Origin: Pseudomonas entomophila
Lineage (GTDB): Bacteria > Pseudomonadota > Gammaproteobacteria > Pseudomonadales > Pseudomonadaceae
DNA length: 53,575 nt
NCBI RefSeq assembly: GCF_013523125.1
Contig: NZ_JAAMQJ010000037.1
Span: 1-53,575, forward strand
Direction: 5' to 3'
The translations under genes and the position numbers were made by a program. The notes below the pieces were generated by a model. The model did not search any database. It was not told the origin of the DNA and saw nothing but the letters and a program-made list of their open reading frames with translations. Shown here piece after piece: positions 50,280-53,575 of the stretch. Every line of letters begins with the position of its first letter. Within the stretch, counting starts at the first letter, position 1.

Positions 50280-51653
50280 ATGATCCCAGGGATATGGATT
50301 CTCGACTGGCTGGCGCTGGAGGCCAAGATCGAACACCTGTTCGACGTTCATGCCCCGACCAATCCTGATCCGTACTCACCCACGTTCAGCGCGCACGGCT
50401 CACCCCACCGTGCGAGTCTTCATCTGCTCCGGCGCAGAATCAGGAGCGTCCGTCATGCCTGCGACCTGGCCGAACGCGAAGCGGCCCACCAGTTGCTCAA
50501 GCGCTTCGCCGATCTCGATATCCACGACATCCTCGACGACCTGATCGAGGTCTTGGCCGAGATGGCCATGATCGTCGTCGGCAGCACGGTGACCGGCGCC
50601 GTGATCGGCGGGGGCGTAGGGTTTTTCGCGGCTGGCATCGGCGCCGTGCCGGGCGCGGCGAGCGGCGCGCTGATCGGCGCCCAGGCGGGTGGCTGGCTGC
50701 TCAGCCTCCTTGGCCTGGCCTCGGTCGCCGAGTTTTTCATGGACGGGCTCCCGGCCATCATCGAGGGGTATGTGCGCGGCATCGCCACGGCGTGGCGCGG
50801 CCCTCGCGAACTGCCCAACGACCCACTGAACACCTTCTACGACGATCCCACGGCGGCCCAGCAAGGCGCTTGGGACATTGCACGGTCCCACGAAGCCGTG
50901 GTGGTTCTGCTGCTCGGTGCGATCGTCGCCTACCTGACACGAGGTGGCGGTTCGGCGAGGGTGCTTGCCCAGGACATGCAGCGCAGCGCACGGGGCAGCA
51001 GGATCGCGCAGTGGATGCTCAAGCATGAAGACAAGCTCAAGCGCCACCCTGACCTGAAGGCCACCGAGCCACGACGGGTCGAAGGCGGTCAGGGAAACGC
51101 GTCGCCTTCGCCCCCTAAACCGGATGGCCGCCACGAAGGGCCAGGCAAGGGCAAATCGACTACCATGCCTGTGCATGAGGTGGAGTGTTTCAGGGCGGAT
51201 CGATTGCCAGCGTCGAAGGGTGATGAGTTTGTGCGGCAGTTGAAGGGGCAGGAAGGGGGGTTGAACCGGCTGACGGTTGAGGAGTATTTGAAGAACATTG
51301 CTGATCCTAAAAAACGGGATCCATACCTTGCGAAACAAAAACGTATATTACTAGGAGAGGAAATCCATTCTCGGTTACTAGAGGAATACTCGGCCATAAT
51401 GAGCCGTGACGAAGCCAAAGCGCTTGCTAGACAACATACGAAGGAAACCATGTCATCATTGGCAGCGCTTCACAATCCCGATTTGATTGCAGGAGGGAAA
51501 GATATCATCGCAGACTTCGGCGATCGACAAGTCAACTCGAGCATTGGCGCTCAATGGAAACGAAAAATTGACCCAATCAAAACCGCTGCCGAGAAAATTC
51601 CTCAGCATGCGCGAAAAACGACACTCTTAAATGTCAAGCTCTACAAGTGCTAG
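50280..51653 (+). CDS. DUF6861-Ntox15 polymorphic toxin (Tde-type DNase effector)
   Basis: This 457-residue protein has three parts. The N-terminal 230 residues are of the Pseudomonas DUF6861 type, with a glycine-zipper stretch (about 100-145, GAVIGGGVGFFAAG). A Pro/Gly/Lys linker lies at about 262-297. The C-terminal 160 residues are an Ntox15 domain starting near CFRADRLP (303), with the catalytic-type HNPD (HxxD, His398-Asp401) in LHNPDLIAGGKDIIADFGDR. Ntox15 toxins such as Agrobacterium Tde1 are type VI secreted DNases. Base composition falls from GC-rich to AT-rich around 51290, within the toxin part, as if the C-terminus was swapped in. The immunity gene follows after 17 bp. Confidence 0.88.
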   Translation: MIPGIWILDWLALEAKIEHLFDVHAPTNPDPYSPTFSAHGSPHRASLHLLRRRIRSVRHACDLAEREAAHQLLKRFADLDIHDILDDLIEVLAEMAMIVVGSTVTGAVIGGGVGFFAAGIGAVPGAASGALIGAQAGGWLLSLLGLASVAEFFMDGLPAIIEGYVRGIATAWRGPRELPNDPLNTFYDDPTAAQQGAWDIARSHEAVVVLLLGAIVAYLTRGGGSARVLAQDMQRSARGSRIAQWMLKHEDKLKRHPDLKATEPRRVEGGQGNASPSPPKPDGRHEGPGKGKSTTMPVHEVECFRADRLPASKGDEFVRQLKGQEGGLNRLTVEEYLKNIADPKKRDPYLAKQKRILLGEEIHSRLLEEYSAIMSRDEAKALARQHTKETMSSLAALHNPDLIAGGKDIIADFGDRQVNSSIGAQWKRKIDPIKTAAEKIPQHARKTTLLNVKLYKC

Positions 51654-51670
51654 CCAAAAGGAGAAACAGA

Positions 51671-52294
51671 GTGGATGAAGTCATCAAGCTTTTCTTTGAC
51701 GAAATGGGCACCCCGATCGCTCAAAAAGCTGTACCCATATCAAGTATCGTACGTTACAGTAAAATATTGCCAGAGCGCTTGCTCAATTATTGGCATGATT
51801 ATGGCTGGAGCGGCCATGCAGACGGAATTTTTTGGATCGTAGATCCTCAGCAGTATGAAGGCGTCGTTAGCATGTGGCTCAAAGACACAGAACTCGAGAC
51901 GCGAGACACTTACCATGTCATCGCACGTACCGCATTCGGAAAGCTCTATCTATGGGGCGAAAAGACGGGACAGTCCCTGACTATTGAAAGTTGTTATTCA
52001 CTTTGTGCCTATAAAAAGCGAGGAACGACTGCAGAAGACTTGGATAGGCAATGTGAGAGCTTCTTCATTTCTGCCAGCTTCGAATTCAGCGATTTTCTAG
52101 ATCTCTTCGTCCCTGCCAAAAGAAAACTCGGCGTCCTGCAAAGTGACGAAATGTATGGTTTCGTACCAGCGCTGATGATTGGTGGAAGCGAAGATTTGAA
52201 AAATCTAGAAAAGCTCAAGATTATAGAACACTTGACGTTTCTGGCTCAGCTCGCCCCACTGGAGCCTTTCAAACTTGCAGACCTTTATCCTTGA
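51671..52294 (+). CDS. GAD-like/DUF1851 immunity protein (Tdi-type), copy 1
   Basis: This 207-residue protein has an N-terminal GAD-like domain (FFDEMGTPIAQ; LPERLLNYWHDYGWSGHADG; FWIVDPQQYEGVV) and a C-terminal DUF1851 part (GTLYL-like FGKLYLWGEK; DEMYGFVPALMIGGSEDLKN; IIEHLTFLAQL). This is the domain pair of Tdi1, the immunity protein of Tde1. It should neutralise the Ntox15 toxin 17 bp upstream. It starts with GTG, 7 bp after AAAAGGAG. It is AT-rich compared with the chromosome. Confidence 0.88.
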   Translation: MDEVIKLFFDEMGTPIAQKAVPISSIVRYSKILPERLLNYWHDYGWSGHADGIFWIVDPQQYEGVVSMWLKDTELETRDTYHVIARTAFGKLYLWGEKTGQSLTIESCYSLCAYKKRGTTAEDLDRQCESFFISASFEFSDFLDLFVPAKRKLGVLQSDEMYGFVPALMIGGSEDLKNLEKLKIIEHLTFLAQLAPLEPFKLADLYP

Positions 52295-52398
52295 GTGCTC
52301 AGTTTAATAAAAAATAAACCCGCCGAGCATATTCTCGTTGCAGAGAAGTTATTAGACCCAGATCAGAAGAAATATGCTCAGCCACGAGAAGCCCTACA

Positions 52399-52628
52399 AA
52401 AGCTAGAGCGCTGGCAAAGAAACGCATTCAAGAAACCCTGTCGCCGCTGGCGGCGCTGTATAACTCTGCTCTAAACGCAGAAGGCAAGGATGTCATTGCA
52501 GACTTTGGCGATAGGCAAGTTAACTCAAGCATTGGCCCACAGCGGAATGGGAAAATCAACGGCATCTGGACGACCGCTGAGAGGATCCATCCGGCCGCAC
52601 GAAAGCATACATTCTTAAATGTGAGACT
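52399..52628 (+). pseudogene. Remnant of a second Ntox15 toxin domain, HxxD lost
   Basis: There is no start codon, but one frame reads ALAKKRIQETLSPLAALYNS, then EGKDVIADFGDRQVNSSIG, then TTAERIHPAARKHTFLNVRL. It parallels residues 381-454 of the intact toxin along its whole length. At the active site HNPD has become YNSA, so both His and Asp are lost. Upstream of it the frame is broken. It sits directly before the second immunity gene, in the same toxin-immunity order. It is a displaced or degenerated toxin module, not a copy of the first (divergent in nucleotide sequence). Confidence 0.85.
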
Positions 52629-52631
52629 TAT

Positions 52632-53252
52632 ATGGATGAGGCGATCAACCTTTTTATAGAAGAAATGGGCAACCCAACGTCACACACCCCAGTGCCATCA
52701 ACGGCTATTGAACATTACAGAGATAGATTACCCGAGCGCCTATTGAGCTACTGGAAGGATTATGGTTGGAGCGCTCATGCAGGCGGTATTTTTTGGATAG
52801 TCAACCCAGCGGAATATGAGGGTGTCGTACGCTCGTGGCTTGAGGGAACAGTTTTCGAAGCAAGGGATATCTATCATGTGATCGCACGCACTGCATTCGG
52901 GTGCTTGTATCTGTGGGGGGAAAAAACCGGTTACTCGCTGGATATCCACACCTCTTTGTCTCGCTACTCCGCCCATGAACTGGGCACGACCGAAGATTCC
53001 TTGAACAGGCAAAGTCAGGTTCTTTTCATGCACCCCAGCATCGAAAGTAGCGACTTTCTAGGCCTTTTCAGCCGCGCGCGAAAAAAACTCGGCCCTCTGA
53101 AGAGTGACGAAATGTATGGTTTCGTTCCTGCGCTCATGCTGGGCGGCAGTGAGGCGTTAGAGAATCTGGAGAAAGTGAACATCATCGAGCACCTCACTTT
53201 CTTGTCACAACTGTCGCCTTTGGAGCCCTTTACGCTTTCCGATCTGTATTAA
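52632..53252 (+). CDS. GAD-like/DUF1851 immunity protein (Tdi-type), copy 2
   Basis: This 206-residue paralogue of the first immunity protein shares the same blocks (LPERLLSYWKDYGWSAHAGG; FWIVNPAEYEGVV; DEMYGFVPALMLGGSEALEN; IIEHLTFLSQLSPLEPF) but differs at many positions, most in the middle (residues 105-140). It is intact, although its toxin is a remnant, so it may be kept as an orphan immunity gene against other strains' Ntox15 variants. The start ATG lies within the end of the toxin remnant. Confidence 0.85.
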   Translation: MDEAINLFIEEMGNPTSHTPVPSTAIEHYRDRLPERLLSYWKDYGWSAHAGGIFWIVNPAEYEGVVRSWLEGTVFEARDIYHVIARTAFGCLYLWGEKTGYSLDIHTSLSRYSAHELGTTEDSLNRQSQVLFMHPSIESSDFLGLFSRARKKLGPLKSDEMYGFVPALMLGGSEALENLEKVNIIEHLTFLSQLSPLEPFTLSDLY

Positions 53253-53476
53253 TGCGTTTGCTCGACGGTTGCCCATGCTTGTCGCCAAACACATCAAGGC
53301 GCACTGCAGCAGCCACCGGCGCGTTACCTCGTAGACCACTTGACCCAGACTTACCTTTTCGTAAGCGCTCCATAAACCCCACCGAACTCAATATGGGTGG
53401 CGAGCTCAGCTAGGCGATGCGGGTGAGCAGTTCCACGGCAGCAAGGCTTGGCGGCCTCAGGTTCCAAGTGCAACAG
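53253..53476. other. Non-coding spacer between island and IS end
   Basis: This 224-bp stretch shows no convincing gene on either strand. A short open frame on the minus strand (about 53260-53410) has no recognised similarity. Its right part, about 53449-53470 (CCTCAGGTTCCAAGTGCAAC), may be the terminal inverted repeat of the IS element that follows. Confidence 0.4.
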
Positions 53477-53575
53477 TCAGTTGATAATGTTGAGCCGATT
53501 GGTTGCCAGCAGTTGCAGATGATCCGTCAACACTTCAACAGGGAATTTCCAGCCCAATGTCTGACGAGGTCGGGT
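53477..53575 (-). mobile_element. IS30-family-like transposase, 3' end, cut by window edge
   Basis: On the minus strand the last 32 codons read TRPRQTLGWKFPVEVLTDHL and on to a stop at 53477-53479. The RPR-TLGWK-P-EV block is the C-terminal end of IS30-family transposases. The GTTGCACTTGG sequence just after the stop (minus strand, about 53461-53475) resembles an IS30-type terminal repeat. The rest of the element lies outside the window. Confidence 0.75.

Noticed and set aside
52295..52477. 60-codon open frame starting GTG directly after the first immunity gene
   Set aside because: It overlaps the toxin remnant in another frame, has no good ribosome site, and ends in an Arg-rich shadow; probably part of decayed toxin sequence.
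53260..53410. Short minus-strand open frame near the IS end
   Set aside because: No recognisable family and no ribosome site; listed only as spacer.

Overview
The window is high-GC DNA from a Pseudomonas of the P. putida type. The evidence is the gene families and their order (moaCDE next to a PIN-PhoH protein, hmgA-fahA-maiA with a divergent IclR regulator, folM-DUF1244-HopJ), P. putida-style REP elements (GCGGGCTTGCCCGCGA core), and the Pseudomonas families DUF3509 and DUF6861. Most of it looks like ordinary core chromosome. The last 3.3 kb is an accessory island, and the first 0.2 kb is structurally abnormal.

Layout. 1-300: an inverted copy of part of moaC runs directly into about 19 copies of a 7-bp repeat, followed by a terminator-like hairpin. 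297-7756: molybdopterin synthesis (moaC-moaD-moaE), a PIN-PhoH ATPase, a degenerate polysaccharide deacetylase, yaaA, two unknown proteins and an SDR oxidoreductase. 8072-13198: a complete EmrAB-type efflux operon (MFS, HlyD, outer-membrane lipoprotein) behind a LysR gene; the same 17-bp palindrome lies upstream of both the regulator and the operon. 13399-14830: a universal stress protein and an orphan RHS-core stub with a toxin-like tail. 14916-20808: a second tripartite exporter of the AaeXAB type with its own outer-membrane factor and a divergent LysR gene. 20896-26695: a hydroxyacid dehydrogenase, a three-gene gtr cluster (O-antigen/glycan glucosylation), a DMT exporter and an AraC regulator.

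26681-32892: iron uptake. A DUF3649-PepSY-DUF3325 inner-membrane operon is divergent from fecI-fecR-fecA, with two Fur-box-like palindromes between them. 33071-35796: stress and housekeeping genes, including HPF, DUF3509, a frameshifted psiE, LexA-boxed yebG and SirB1. 36200-40400: the homogentisate branch of Phe/Tyr catabolism, with a clear operator in front of hmgA. 40500-40622: a strong small-RNA candidate. 40653-49845: flavodoxin, a PilZ protein, folM, DUF1244, HopJ, a GNAT, fabV, a MetE that stops after its N-terminal domain, hemerythrin, a small acidic protein and a GAF/degenerate-GGDEF/EAL protein.

50280-53575: a polymorphic-toxin island. It encodes a DUF6861-Ntox15 (Tde-type DNase) effector, its GAD-like/DUF1851 (Tdi-type) immunity protein, a remnant of a second Ntox15 domain whose HxxD active site is gone, and a second intact immunity gene. 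The window ends inside an IS30-like transposase. Start codons were chosen from family length, Shine-Dalgarno matches and overlaps with neighbours. All functional calls rest on reading the sequence, not on database searches.
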